Source: Phallus indusiatus (Eukaryota > Basidiomycota > Agaricomycetes > Phallales > Phallaceae). Taken from it: a DNA stretch of 64,000 nucleotides. Within the stretch, counting starts at the first letter, position 1. Each line of letters starts with the position of its first letter. The DNA lies in the NCBI GenBank assembly GCA_027605045.1, contig JAQFWX010000006.1:496001-560000 (forward strand). Reading direction: 5' to 3'. The translations under genes were made by a program, and so were the position numbers. Shown one piece after another: positions 49,401-64,000 of this stretch. The notes under the pieces were generated by a model. That model did no database searches. It was not told the DNA's origin and worked only from the letters and a program-made list of their open reading frames with translations.

Positions 49401-52039
49401 TTTGGGTATGATTTTGGAGATGCAATGACAGAGAGCACCCCGCATCTTTACCTCTCTGCTCTTCCCTTTACCCCCAGCGATTCATTTGTATCCAGAAAAT
49501 ACCTTTTAAGGTATCCTCGACTGTTCACGTTTGATATCGGCCAACCCGTCGGTTCTACACACAAAAACGGTATCACGCAAAGACATGCTTCAGCAGGAGC
49601 TCCTGTCGCGCTTGCTTTTTCTCCAAAGGGCAGATATATCGCAACTGGATCTGATAGAGGTGATTTTTGGGTGTGGGACTACTTAACCGGGGACCGACTT
49701 TTAACAAAGATCCGTTCTGAATATGTAAACCAGCATCGTCTGTTCGATCGCTGGCATGGAGTCTCCGATGTCGTGTTCTCCCCTGATGGAGAATTGATTT
49801 ACTGCTGTTTTTACAGCGGTGATATCCTGGTATGGAATATGAGGACAAAGGTGCCCATTATGGAGAGATATGAGGAGGTGGCCGGTGTGGAGTGTCATTT
49901 TTGTACGATCTCTTCGGACGGGTGCTTTATGGTCTGGTGCACAAGCAAGGAAACATACGTATTCGATCGAAAAAGTCATGAAAGTGTCGAAACTTTTAAG
50001 GGGAGTTTTACTTTTACTTCCGCCGCAATTTCACCCAACGGAGACTGGATTGCGCTTTATCGGGACCCTAAGCATGATCGCTATCTACGTGAGCCCGGTC
50101 TTACAGCCGTGCCTCTTTCGCTAGATATCAGGATGCTACATGAAGGAGATGTGCACATATGGAACACTCGGAATCATGAGACATTGGATGTCGTGTCCCG
50201 TGGTGCTCAAGGGCATCTGGCACTGACCGACAGCTACGTTGCCTTTCAAAACAATCGCGGATCGATAGACATCAGGGATTTACAGAAAAACACTAAAGTC
50301 GCCGAAACTGGATGTGAGGGGCGTATCAGATGTTTCTGCTTTTCCCCTGATGATCAATATCTCCTTTCTACCTCTGACAGCACGTACTCAATTTGGAATG
50401 TATCTACGGGAGAGTTAATCAGTCAATCCCATGTAGACAACAGGATATTTTGCATGGGGTTTTCACACGATTCCAGATCAATTGCATTGCGCACACCCGA
50501 TGGTGCAATCCACGTTCGACAATGGGATACATCCATAGAGCCCAGTCACCCGCGTCGCCCTGACATTCAAGGAGTTCGCGAAATTTGGCTACGGGGTGCA
50601 TATCTCATTATTAGGTATTGGAATACCTTCCATAGAGATTGCCTTCAAATTTCGAAAATTGCAACAACGAACACAATCGTTTTTGCCGTCGAACTCAGTG
50701 AATCCAATAGACTTGTCAGTGTTTCTCCTGATGAGAAAGATGTGCGCGTGGCATACGTCAATGCCAGTCGCGGACTCTGTCTCTGGGATGAAGAAGGTGA
50801 GATCGTTGTAAGCGGATCAGACTCTCTATTCTCCACACACTTGTGTTTGGAAAAATATCTTGTTTTCACCGGACTCAAGATTATCAAGATATGGGATATT
50901 CGCACCAGTGAGTAGATCCATGTTCCAATTAGCACTTCATGTATATCAAACAGTTGAACTATTATTTCAGATCAAATAAAATCCGAGGTCCCTTCAAGTT
51001 GTTGGCCAATTATTATAAGTGACAGAGAAAATCCTCTTATTTCCGTGCGAGATACCCAATTCGCTATTTTAGACGGAGATGAAGGGGAAGTTTGGGAATG
51101 CGAATCAGGCGACAAAGTTGCGCAACTCACGTTCGATATGCAGTTCTCTCGTGAGTATTACATGACAGTTGCTTGTTCAGCCAGCGGGGAATACATCATA
51201 TGCATGTCAGAGGAAGATATCGATATCCTAGATGCATCAACGGGAGCATGGGTGGCCTCGATTCCATGCTCACGACACGATCCTGCAAGACGACTATCAC
51301 CCAATGGGAAATATTTGACATGGAGGGGTGACGACGAAGTGATACTGCTCGACACGGACACTCAAGCTGGAGTATCGCTCAAGGAACCGTCATTGCGCCA
51401 GCCCATCGAAAAGTTGTGGTTTTCAAATGATGTAAATTTTATGATAACGGCATCAAATGCCGATGTTGACAAAAAGACCGGGCTTTTAAACATCTGGGAC
51501 ATGCGATCCAGAAACACGATTATCAAGTCAATTCGGTACCCGTTCAACCCGGAGAATATAGAGAACCTAGTTCTGAGCAACAGACATCTCGCGGATTCAA
51601 TTAAAAATTCTTCCCGGTGTTCTGTCTGGGATTTGGATACGTATGAGACAATGTCTACTCTGTACAGTGCTCCTCCAGTCACTGGCTTGGACGCCTCAGA
51701 TGGTTCCTGCACTGAAGGGTGAGCTTATTATTACATATATTCAAGTTGATTCGCTTTAAAAGAACACTCAGAACACCGGTCTCGAACAGGACGGAGACAT
51801 TAGATTACGCATTAATGGCCTGGAATAAAGCTTCGCTTCCTGCTTTCGCCCATATGGATAATGGATGGGTTCTAGGTTTGCAGGGTGAGCTTTTGTTTTG
51901 GGTTCCAGAAAATAGAAGAAAGCACTTCTGGTTCCCGTGCATGATGCATATGCCCCATAAAGACATTACGAAACTAAATTTCACGAATTTCGTACATGGA
52001 TCTAGTTGGACAAACTGTCATAGACCCAGAAATGACTAG
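46439..52039 (+). CDS. NLR5: C2-like/helical/NACHT/WD40 STAND receptor, complete
   Basis: Inferred exons are 46439-46472, 46536-46683, 46734-46873, 46928-47178, 47229-47279, 47343-47538, 47592-47747, 47808-49306, 49356-50907, 50971-51718 and 51772-52039. They total 5043 nt (1680 aa) with consistent phases. The C2-like domain begins DLRLINLPPS and contains VIWNESIVL. The helical region has QQTIECAYFIREY. The NACHT carries Walker A GQAGAGKS near 47965 and Walker B VVIVVDALDESG near 48250. WD40-like blades end with the LFWVP/FVHG motif. The N-terminus and NACHT are clearly diverged from NLR1, NLR3 and NLR4, but the last 225 residues (51045-51722) are almost the same as in NLR1 and NLR4, which points to gene conversion. 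It converges with the cellulase gene 320 bp downstream. It closes the NLR array on the right. Confidence 0.9.
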
Positions 52040-52360
52040 CTAGTTCCGAATCCAAACAGCATTTGCAATCTATGTATGCGGAAATGAATATAATTAGTAT
52101 GAATTTGTATTACGAAACAATATCACAGATAATGACAATTAATGATGAGTTACTTTGATATTTCTATGTTAACGTTCCTAGTCGAAGAAGTGTATTGCAT
52201 ATATATCATTCCAGCCAGTCCAACTTTTGCTCAAGGTTTCACTCGCGTCTCCGTCCAGACGCAAAACTTTAAGATCACAACAGCTTAGAATACACATAGT
52301 ATATTCTCTGTTAAAACAAGACTTTCGTACATAAAATAACAACCAAAATTGGCACAGCAA

Positions 52361-54071
52361 TCACTGGAATGACTCGAATAACGGGACGTAAGTGGAAACG
52401 GCGGGACCACTTGGTGGCTCGATGCTTTGGTAGTAAGTTCCCCACCATTGTCCAGCAGCCCACCACGAAGCACCGATCCACACGCCAGATTGTTGCATGA
52501 GACAAAGCGCTCCAGCAACGGCTTCAGCACAGACGGCTTTGAAGAAGAATATGTACATAAACAAAAAATAAACCACTGAATGCTCAAAAACGACTTACTG
52601 TTGTTTCCAGCACCGATTTCGCCCAAAAATCCTTTCAAATTGTTTTGTTGAAGCCATTGTGTGGCAGATTGAAGTCTGTCAACACCAATCGTGTTGTTTA
52701 CACATATGTCGCTTGTGCCTGAACCATCGGAGTCGAGATATTGGTGCATTTCGACGGCGACATTGTTGCTCGGGTCTTGGATTGCACCGAAAGCTGCTCC
52801 ATTGCCTGATGAAATCCAGGTCCAGGCACCGGTGTATGAAGTTCCTGTGATCAAGATAAGTGTAAAGTTTAGATAATGTGGGTTATGTATGCGGGTACCT
52901 TCGACGAGAATCAATTGAGATGTTGCACCGGATGCACGGATACCGTCGATAGCAGCTTGATTGAGTTCGAAAACAGTCTCGGCATCAATTCCATAAGGCT
53001 CATTTTGAACGTCGAAGATAACATTGGGGTTAGATGCCTAAATCATCGTCAAAAATTATTGATATCAGAAGCTCTGATACGTACGAAAACCGTAGCAAGG
53101 CTCTGCCACCAGCTTTGGAAGGTCGAAGTACTGTTGATAACGTTACCGTTATATCTCATGTAGTTGTGGGGATCCACGATAGCAAATGCGCCCTTTTCGG
53201 TGATGTAGCTTACGGTGCTGGTGAGTCCTTCGAGGTACGTTTCGTTGAAAGGTCCTAGGAGACCGGTAGCTGGGGGGTTCATTCTTTCCATGAGGAAGGT
53301 TACACGGAAAACATTAAAGTTGTTTTCAACGAAGTACTAGAGAGAAGATTGTATGTTAGACTTGTCGGCATTTGTTCCATCATGTAACAAAAAAACGAAC
53401 ATCAATGCTAGAAGGTGCAGGCCAGATATAATCCTTGCCTATCAACAAAGTTTATTCAGACCAACGAAAAAGAACTTTCCAAATTTCGTTCGATTGCTAC
53501 TTACCCAATTCACCGGGAAGAACGGTGTTTCCGAATTCAGCACCACTTTCATTGACACCGAAATATTTGAATTTGGTTTTGGGACCTGGGCAGGTTGCAC
53601 CAGACGTGGGCGACGCTCCACCTTGCGTGGTAGTCGGCTGGGTTGGAACGGTTGTAGGGGGTGCAGTCGGCTGAGCACTGGTTGGGCTAGCTCCCGGTAT
53701 ACATTGACTGTAATCTATATTTATTCGTTACGTCACATCATATATAGAAAATTGTAGATGTGAAAGACATGGGCATGTGTGTGTGTGTAATATATTACTT
53801 ACAAGGGTTTGAGTAAACGCATGCTGATCCTGAAGCGCATGTTGTAGCACCAGTCCAGTTAATACCCTAAAAATACCATAAATGAGAACATCTCCCATTT
53901 TGCTGAGAAAAAAATTATGGAAATGGCACTAACACCACCTGGAGGTTCATTAATTTTGATTCAAGGGCGAGATTCACGAGAATGTCAGTGATTCTTACAT
54001 TGTCCCCAAACAGGTGATTGGGCAAATGCGGCCGGAAGAATAGAGAGCAGCGCAATCAAAGAAAGCATCAT
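52361..54071 (-). CDS. Secreted GH5 endoglucanase with N-terminal CBM1
   Basis: Predicted to cleave internal beta-1,4-glucan bonds of cellulose outside the cell. Inferred exons (minus) are 53999-54071, 53934-53938, 53803-53866, 53505-53714, 53401-53438, 53085-53336, 52899-53037, 52599-52844 and 52361-52536, totalling 1203 nt (400 aa). Residues 1-17 are a signal peptide ending PAAFA. CBM1 follows at about 19-54, with WGQCGG, TGATTC and YYSQC spacing. A Pro/Thr-rich linker runs to about 90, then the GH5 catalytic domain starting KFKYFGVNESGAEFGN. NVIFDVQNEP gives the likely acid/base Glu227, and FLGEIG gives the likely nucleophile Glu336. The aromatic TGAWTW and WWAAGQWWG segments fit Trichoderma Cel5A-like enzymes. 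The second exon is only 5 nt and completes the CGG of CBM1; without it both adjacent frames stop. The gene looks intact. Confidence 0.92.
53934..53938 (-). other. Inferred 5-nt microexon of the cellulase gene
   Basis: On the minus strand the sequence reads ...CTCCAG|GTGGT|GTTAGT.... These five bases between two introns restore WGQ-C-G-G-INW in CBM1. Skipping them gives a stop (GG-TAT-TAA), and reading through the second intron also gives a stop. Confidence 0.7.
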
Positions 54072-55044
54072 GCCAGTGCCAGGCGAGATTTTTTGTTGCT
54101 TTTTGCTTTTCGTCACCTGTCTCTTGTTGTTTTATATACATGACTTTTTTTCTTGTTCGGCACCGGGACGATGGAGAATATACGGTGCTACTTTGGCCCT
54201 TTGGTAGAACTGAAAAAGTCCCAAGGCCGAGGATAAAGACCACGCATGTGAATAATACTAATTCCAAGCAAATTTCATGCATCACGTCAGAAAACATCGG
54301 AATGAACTAGACCTGACCTTTTTTTTTGCAAGATCCCGAAATCATTTAACTCGGGTCGATTTCGGTATTCAAACCGCAGAGTAAAAAAAGCCTTCAAGAA
54401 GGAAATTCGGATCACTTCCAATAGAAGATTGGAAGTCGAGAAAGTGTAACCACAAGCCACGTCACCATGTTCTTGTGCATGAAAAAGCCGAACCAAAGCG
54501 AATTTCGCGCTCATTTTTTTTTATCCTTTGTTTATCCTTCAATTTCGAACGCGGCATGTATTTTCATTGGAAAAACATGTTTCTTAGCCTCGTTTTCCAC
54601 TCGCTTTGCATCGTAATTAACGCGTATCGATCCGGAGTTACCCTCATTCGTTCCAACTTGGGGCCAAGAAGAAAGAAGAGAGACAAAACAAACAACCCCC
54701 GGCCCTCGTGTAAAAGGGTAAAAAAGAGAGGCCAGGAAGGATGTACGATTGGCAGACTGAATATAACATCACAGTGCACACGTCGACGTGTTTTTGTTTT
54801 TCATGAGAAATCTCCAAAAGTGAAGTAGTGAAACGTTCATAGTACACACAACGTTGCAAAATATGACAGGTTTCCGAGAATTTTTTTGGTTCCGCTTTGA
54901 AAGCCGGCGGGGGTTACATAACCCTGCCAAGTCACAGTTCCTTGTTCTGCGCGCTCCAAAAAACTTCGTCTCAAAAACCACTCTTTTAAAACCATCTAAA
55001 CTAGTTCTTTTTTCTTTATCCTTTCATCATTTTTTTTTACCAAT
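54072..55044. promoter_or_regulatory. Shared divergent promoter region, cellulase and ARG5,6
   Basis: 973 bp lie between two divergently transcribed genes. Short open frames on both strands here show no family features. A T-rich run immediately precedes the ARG5,6 start, and a TATATA stretch (about 54133) lies about 65 bp upstream of the cellulase start. No specific operator is recognised. Confidence 0.4.
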
Positions 55045-58132
<3,088 letters not shown>

Positions 58133-61100
58133 GCCGTGGAACCGCTTCTTTCTTTTTTCTTTCTACGTTAAACTTACTAATAGAAAGAAGGCCCTTATTT
58201 GAATTGCAAAAACGTTTAACTGCGTTTGCGTTTTTTCTTAGGCTGGGCGTGTGAGATCTTGGACTGGGGACCTGGTACGCGAAGCATCTCGGACTTTGGA
58301 GTCGTGAGGGTTTTGCGGTATCTGACCGTTGAGTATTCGCAGTTTGTTGATTATATCATATGCTTTATATCCGTGGATTGAAGTTCGTTTATGTACAATG
58401 ATGCAATATTGACTATCATTACACATTGGAGTCTGTGGATGGGAGTGTGTTACTAATTGGACCGGGTACGAGTTAGCAAACGGCTGCTCTCAGAACGCAA
58501 AGGAAAGAGGGACAGCAATGTTATCGGATAAAAATTGGACGCGCAAGTTTTTTCGAATCCGCAACAGTATTGGAACCGTTCATACGCCCGCGGTGCAAGG
58601 TTAAACGTGCAACAGCCCACTGGCAGCCTGAGAGCACCGCGATCGGACACCCGACCCAACAACGGAGACATACTCAGTCTGAATCGGTTAAACCGGGCTG
58701 CGTCGATACTTTTTCAAGCCAAAATATGAGCTTATCCATGACACGTCGTGTGTTCTGAAGTCAAGAGTTCAAGACAAGCGAATTGGACAAGCCTGCGCCA
58801 GTGTGTCGGAGCTTAAACTTTCAAAACGTATTCAACTTCAACTTCTGCCATTATTGGCCATTTGAGAGGGCAGAGTCACTGACAACGCCATTCTTCATAT
58901 CGACTCGCTCTTAGGAGTAAACTACATATTCACGAACAATCCTTAGAAACCTGTTGAAACTAGTGCGGGGGTACACAGCTAGTACAGTGTCGAAATTCTG
59001 GCGCTCAACGACTCTCAAGCTGTGTGCTGATCCCGACCAGTTTATAGACTGCCTAGCGCGTACTATTGTTAAAGCCTAGGCACTTTACTGGGCACTGGTT
59101 TTCTTAAAACAGCTGAAGGAGGATCACGATGCTGAGACTTGAGTTTGAGCGTTCTTGTTCTTGAAGCTTAGGGGACCACGATTACCGACTTGGGCCGCGC
59201 CGGGGATGCAGTGCTCGCAGCTCGCGCATTCGTTTCACCAGTGCCTGGAAAACGCGGCCGACGTTTATGATACGATTCCTCGGACAAGATGTAATTTGCA
59301 TTTTATCATTAGTAATGGCTGTAGGCATTAAGGACCGCCGTGTATCTGGAGTCGTCGTACCGGTATGTTCACTGCCGGTTTTTCTATTGTTTTATTAAAA
59401 CTTGAAACTTTGTTTGCAGAGTTAAAGCTTCCACGAGCTTTAGAGTAAGCAGCACGGGATTCAGGCCTGATACTTAGTTAATTGTTCTTTGTCCTTACTA
59501 CATAGTACCACCGCATCACAATTCGGGGACTATAAGCTTGTGATCAACTTGCCTTGCTTCTTTTGCAGGTTATATTCACCTGTGGATCATCAACGACTGA
59601 TACAGCATATACTTTTTAGATATAGATTTAGGTACCAATACATATGTAAATGAGCACAAAAGCGTGTTTATGCACTGTGTACTAGGCTGGGCGTGAGAAC
59701 TAACTGGGACCAGTTAATTCGTGCGTATTTCGTAAGCCGGTGGTTTTCATCTCCCGTTTCTCCTTCTTGCCTCTCACCAACGGTCGAATCGTTCACTCTT
59801 GGTTTCTGCAACATGGCAAGCCCGATATTCGCAAGAGATCCCTTGATTAATGGATTCAGAAGAGAGGTATGCGAATCAATTCTGAGTTGATAAATTTCCT
59901 TTGAGCATCAATTCTTGATGAAAAAAGTTTGATTTACTTCTTTGCACTGTGTTTTCGACGATGAGACTGCAGCTCGCTAGTCTACGCGCGGTGCTCATCG
60001 AATGAACACGTTGAATCCCCTTAAATACCGGGGGTATTATATAATCTTCTCTCTGATTTATGTTCTTCTTTCATCTTAACAAAAAGATTGTTTTACCTTA
60101 ATGTGTTGATAAACTGACGCAATGCGCTTCGTCCGCAGGTAAAACAATACCGGCCTCATCTCGCTCAGAACCTAACGTACCATCATCATTCCTTACGACT
60201 GTGCTGTCACCCACCCTGTGCCAAGATTGCTCTACGTACCCATTTCTTCTGACGTGAGTCTTATAGTACCGGCGTGCTAGCCTAGTGTCAAGCCTTCAGG
60301 CCTTAGTGCGTGATAAACACAACATATCTGTGATGCAACACCTGTCTGACAGCGATTTCCCGGAAAAATAGGATTTTCAAGAAAGTTGGCCACCCACATG
60401 TCGAATAACTTGATATCATCAGCATTCTCGCTATGCACTGTGCGTGTCAAAAACGTTTGTTTGACGGTCAAAAAGAAAAGGCTGCGAGCTGCTGAGGTTA
60501 GTTGGTTGATTGCTATGCCATGCACTCGATAATAACTTATCTTACCGGTTAGTTTCTTTTTGATAACAACGAATCTGGAGAGTACTGATATGATTGCGAT
60601 TACTTGTTTTTATCATACCATATCATATCATAAGGCGATATCCTCCAAACCAGCAGCACCGAAAAAAATAAAATCAAATACACCGCGCCCGACACCCAAC
60701 TACACGTGCCCATGGGCCATCTGCGGAAGATGAATACAAGACTCAGCCTTTAAACGAGAAGAGAATCGAAAACCCAGGCGCGTTTATTGGATACCATATG
60801 ATTGTATTGTATCCTATTGTTCAAAAGGCAATGGAACTGCGAGCGGCTGTTGTAGATGGATTGGTTATTTCCGGTTATTAACAGTACATTTCAAATCGTT
60901 CGTCAGGAATCTAGTATAGGCTTTCATCAAAGACCAGACCTCAGGGTCCTTAGGCTCTCAGATCTCAGGTCCTCAGGTCCTCAAGCTTTCATTCAGGTCC
61001 TCAGGGCGCTCTTCGTAGTATTTGAAACGCTTGGCCCATCGATGGAACGATTTTTACGTTACTCCTGAATGATATAGGTTCATTGCCAGATTGTTATGTT

Positions 61101-61792
61101 TTTGTATTATATTCTATTGTACTAAAGCTTTGAAACAGGACAAATGCTGGACTGCTGTTACCTTTTATCTTTGTTCCGATGTCTTTCGCATACGTAGGAG
61201 AAATATGAATCCTTTCGATCTTATTCGTTTATGAATCCGCCGGTCTGCCTTCACTAGTGTGCCTGAAGGCTGAAGTGGTATTCCGAACAAATGTTTCGGC
61301 CAGTGTTTCGGCCAGTGGTTCGAGGAACACTTTATATTTTCAGGCATGCATGCCTGAGGCTGAGATGATGGATGGAATGGTACCAAAACCATATGGCAAG
61401 GAGGAGCGTTACATGTGAAACGGTAGTTTCACATGAACGGCACCATGTGCGTTACATAGCCAAAAGTATTTGAGCAATGCCGGATGAAATACAACGTTAT
61501 TAGATTATTAGACTGGGAAAGAGAACTAAATATAAACAGTTTTTTACTTTTCTTAAAATAACAATACCAAGTAACCAAGTCATTCATGCATACATAGGAG
61601 GATAGGAGGTATAGGTGCTATGATATGGGCGAGCGTGGGCGCAGGCGGCGGCAGCGATTTCCCACAAAGCAGACTAAAGCATATTGTGACATGTGCCAGC
61701 GAAGCTTTTTTTCAAATGATGGTAGTCTACGGTCCATATCGTCAAGTCGACTGCTCCTTCCTCCTAATATTCCAATACATAATTCGGCATTT
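58133..61792. other. Gene-poor stretch, nothing recognised
   Basis: About 3.7 kb lie between ARG5,6 and the hydrolase gene. Short frames such as 58453-58671 (-), 58535-58729 (+), 60277-60525 (-) and 61165-61392 (-) have no recognisable motif, good splice context or paralogue. The words GGCTGGGCGTG(T)GAGA near 58242 and 59685 are a weak direct repeat. I found no convincing tRNA or rRNA. Non-coding transcripts cannot be excluded. Confidence 0.4.
60939..61006 (+). repeat. Short irregular CTCAGGTC repeats
   Basis: Several imperfect copies of CCTCAGG(T/G) and TCTCAG occur within about 70 bp. This is low-complexity DNA outside any recognised gene. Confidence 0.6.
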
Positions 61793-63496
61793 TTACATCT
61801 CCACAATCTTATCGTAAAAAGTCTGTATAGCATCCCAATAACCCGGTTGCACAACCGTATCATCTTTATCAAAAGAGGTTTAAAAAAGGGCAGCCACAAC
61901 AACAAAAGATCGTTAGTTAGAAGATGATATTTCGGAAGTTCTTTGTTTGATGGAACAAAAAGAGACTCACTGTGCATCCCATTCGGGAAGTCTATCCACG
62001 TCGCCAGTCTGTGCCCAGTCTTCTGCGCAATCTCCCATAGTCCTTTCATGTGAGACGAGGGCACGATTTCATCTTGTAAACCGCTGCAACTCAAATGATA
62101 AATCAAAAAATTCTAGAACTTTTCATCCGTTGATTGAACACGCACCTTAACATCAATAAAGCCATATTCGACGGTAGCTTCTGTATCGCTGTAATGTTAT
62201 CCCAACGCTGGTGGCATAGGAAAGAGAAGGGAGCCAGAAATGGGATCGCGGCTGGTATCATGTGGTGCTGATATATACACACGCGCACACAGACACACAA
62301 AGTTGATGATAGATAGATGAGATACGGTGAATAGGTGGAAGGTTGATGATGTTAACCTACTACTCACCATCGAAAGAAAAGTGTTTTCGAGGATCAGGGC
62401 GGTCACGATCTGAGGATTACGCGCGGCAAGATCCAAAGCCACAGCTCCTCCTATAGATTGACCGTAAATAATGATTTTCGGAGTGGGTCCATCGCCGTCT
62501 TTGGTGGGGCATCCTAAAATAGGATGTGAAGTCACATAGTCCAATGCTGTCTGATTGGTACGATCAATTCTCGGTCAGAATAAACGTTGATTGGTCGGTG
62601 GACAAGTTGGAATCCACAAATTAAAAATTGAGTGTATGGTTTACCTGAGCATCGATACGGAATCCTAATTTACCCGATGAAACAAAAAGTTAGACCATTT
62701 GGCAATATTTAAAAAAAATTGTGCCCATAGTACCTTTTTCCGATGGACTACCTTCACTAAGACCATATCTATCATCAAAAAATCAAGAACCAAGTGTTTA
62801 AGTGGTGTCTAAAGATCGGCTTATTTTAGTAGAGGAACCCTCACCCTCTGTACGATACCATCAACACGTTGCACCGCAATCTTTTAAGGAAGGCGCTGGC
62901 GATAGGGATTCTATGGCCTATGTTTCCGGCATTACCATGGAACATGATTACCGTAGGACGCGCAATACGCTTTACGTTTTGCCAAACCGATGAACACCCC
63001 CAAGAAAAGATAGGAAAAAATAGAAAAAAAGAAAGTTAGCCCAAGAGATTTTTGGAGAACAGGAATGCAAGGCGTACTGCGGTCTCTTTGAAAAAGTCGT
63101 CACTAGAGGTGCCGGATTTCCCGTCTGCGTCTACGTCTGTCATCAATAAATAGCATTTGATTTTGATGTGGTCGATTGTATGTAGTGTGATTTCTTCGTA
63201 AGACAGGCCGTATTTTGCGGGATTATCCACGACTGTAAATGGACAAAGGAGGAAAAACCAAAAAAAAGAATTATTAAATTCAAGAGCGGATAAATAATAT
63301 GAGCAAAGAAGAAGTTCTTGCCAGTACGAGCCCCTGCAGGAAACGAAGGCAGATAAATGATGTAATTTTGACCGAAATATAGTAAACCCGCAACTAAGAG
63401 AACAAAACGAAATCAATTGTCTGAACATATGAAATAGAACGAGAAAAAGAATCACACACATAAGGTAGCCAAACCAACAACGGAAACTGCCGTTCC
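61793..63496 (-). CDS. BEM46: BEM46/ABHD13-like alpha/beta hydrolase, 5' exon unresolved
   Basis: Membrane-anchored serine hydrolase of the BEM46 family. Such proteins sit at ER/plasma membrane sites, and their substrates are poorly known. Inferred exons (minus) are 63460-63496, 63322-63393, 63078-63232, 62845-62969, 62734-62768, 62645-62664, 62368-62550, 62146-62267, 61971-62083 and 61793-61863, all in phase. A hydrophobic segment ([10 protein letters not shown]...GLLYFGQN) serves as anchor. [12 protein letters not shown] is the oxyanion-hole HGN motif, GQSIGG the nucleophile elbow, LQDEIVP the probable catalytic Asp, and [12 protein letters not shown] the catalytic His with the family C-terminus. 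The intron between 63322 and 63232 seems to use a GC donor; an alternative GT donor 6 nt upstream (gctc|GTACTG) would also keep frame but would lose two residues. The first coding exon must lie upstream, perhaps around 63540-63625 where an ATG occurs, but I could not join it in phase. Confidence 0.85.
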
Positions 63497-64000
63497 CTAT
63501 AGGATGAAACAAAACGTCAGAATCAGGATCCACGTCGAAACGCCCAAAGGACTGCCCAAACTTCCACGCACCTTCAAGAATGTATGGTACGATGGCAAGT
63601 AAACCGACATAACTACCAATGCACCCGGATAAACCGACCAAAGAAGAAATACGAGAATCCCGGAATCTGCGGGAAGATTTTAGCTATGATATGAATGGGG
63701 GATGTGGCGGAGAGAGTTCAAGTCGCTGTCACCGAAATCGCGTCAATTACTGGTTTTGCGCTTAGTAGTGCCCGTGACACGCCCCCGCCCGTCACAAGTA
63801 TGGCCATCTCGCTACCACTAATACATCTTTGACACCCTTTTCCGCCTTTTCCTAATTATAAGTGATATAGTCCCAGTGTGAGTCAAATTATTCTAACAAG
63901 GACCTGAATTATTCCCCTTAAGTCAAGGGTAATATTATATCTTCATCTTTGTTTCTCGTACCTTGCGCACGTTGAAAATTCTGTGCTTGCCAGTGACTTC
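63497..64000. other. Upstream of the hydrolase; first exon probably here
   Basis: This 504-bp edge region should contain the 5' end and promoter of the minus-strand BEM46-like gene. A minus-strand ATG occurs at about 63612 but is not joinable in frame to the next exon by an obvious GT-AG pair. Nothing else is recognised. Confidence 0.3.

Noticed and set aside
52659..53258. Plus-strand frames over the cellulase gene
   Set aside because: They are antisense to well-defined GH5 catalytic exons.
54475..54859. Overlapping frames on both strands in the cellulase/ARG5,6 intergenic region
   Set aside because: Low-complexity basic peptides with no motif, in a divergent promoter region.
60939..61006. 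CTCAGGTC repeats as a CRISPR-like or satellite array
   Set aside because: The copies are short, irregular and few, without spacers. The genome is eukaryotic.
58453..61392. Several 60-80 codon frames in the gene-poor stretch
   Set aside because: No domain, paralogue or plausible exon structure; length is compatible with chance.

Overview
The window comes from a nuclear fungal genome, almost certainly an Agaricomycete-type basidiomycete. Genes carry many short GT-AG introns (about 48-65 nt). There is a tandem cluster of large NACHT/WD40 STAND proteins, F-box genes of the 'LPAEIWLHVF' type, a CBM1-GH5 cellulase, a fused fungal ARG5,6 gene, and LTR-retrotransposon remnants. I cannot name the species from sequence alone.

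Positions 1-52,039 are an expanded NLR-like immune/allorecognition locus. Five paralogous genes lie head to tail on the + strand: NLR1 <1-5094 (5' end outside the window), NLR2 8050-13604, NLR3 17871-24087, NLR4 33517-39100 and NLR5 46439-52039. I rebuilt their exons by hand. The frame closes across 10-11 exons in NLR2, NLR4 and NLR5 (about 1692, 1670 and 1680 aa). The shared architecture is an N-terminal C2-like beta domain, a helical 'Goodbye-like' region, a NACHT NTPase with intact Walker A and B motifs, and about 16 degenerate WD40-like blades. NLR3 is intact except for a 635-bp solo LTR inside an N-terminal exon. Two further solo LTRs, related to each other, sit directly upstream of NLR4. 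Spacers between the NLRs are themselves duplicated and decayed. They carry two paralogous minus-strand F-box genes (28321-29885, with a 1-nt frameshift, and 42325-43862) and remnants of a minus-strand family I could not identify. Similarity patterns show that NLR4 is a chimera: its upstream region, N-terminus and NACHT resemble NLR3, while its WD40 part and 3' flank resemble NLR1.

Positions 52,361-64,000 look like ordinary conserved genome. There is a secreted cellulase (CBM1-linker-GH5, minus strand, 9 exons including an inferred 5-nt microexon) and a mitochondrial arginine-biosynthesis gene of the ARG5,6 type (+ strand, 7 exons, one GC-AG intron). A roughly 3.7-kb stretch without a recognisable gene follows, and then a BEM46/ABHD13-like alpha/beta hydrolase on the minus strand (at least 10 small exons, first exon unresolved).

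The likely biology is a birth-and-death NLR cluster. Tandem duplication, unequal crossing-over or gene conversion, LTR insertion, a length-variable WD40 loop and a segment that is exon in some copies and intron in others together diversify a family of cytosolic NTP-driven receptors. All exon boundaries are inferred from frame, splice consensus and paralogue comparison, not from transcripts.
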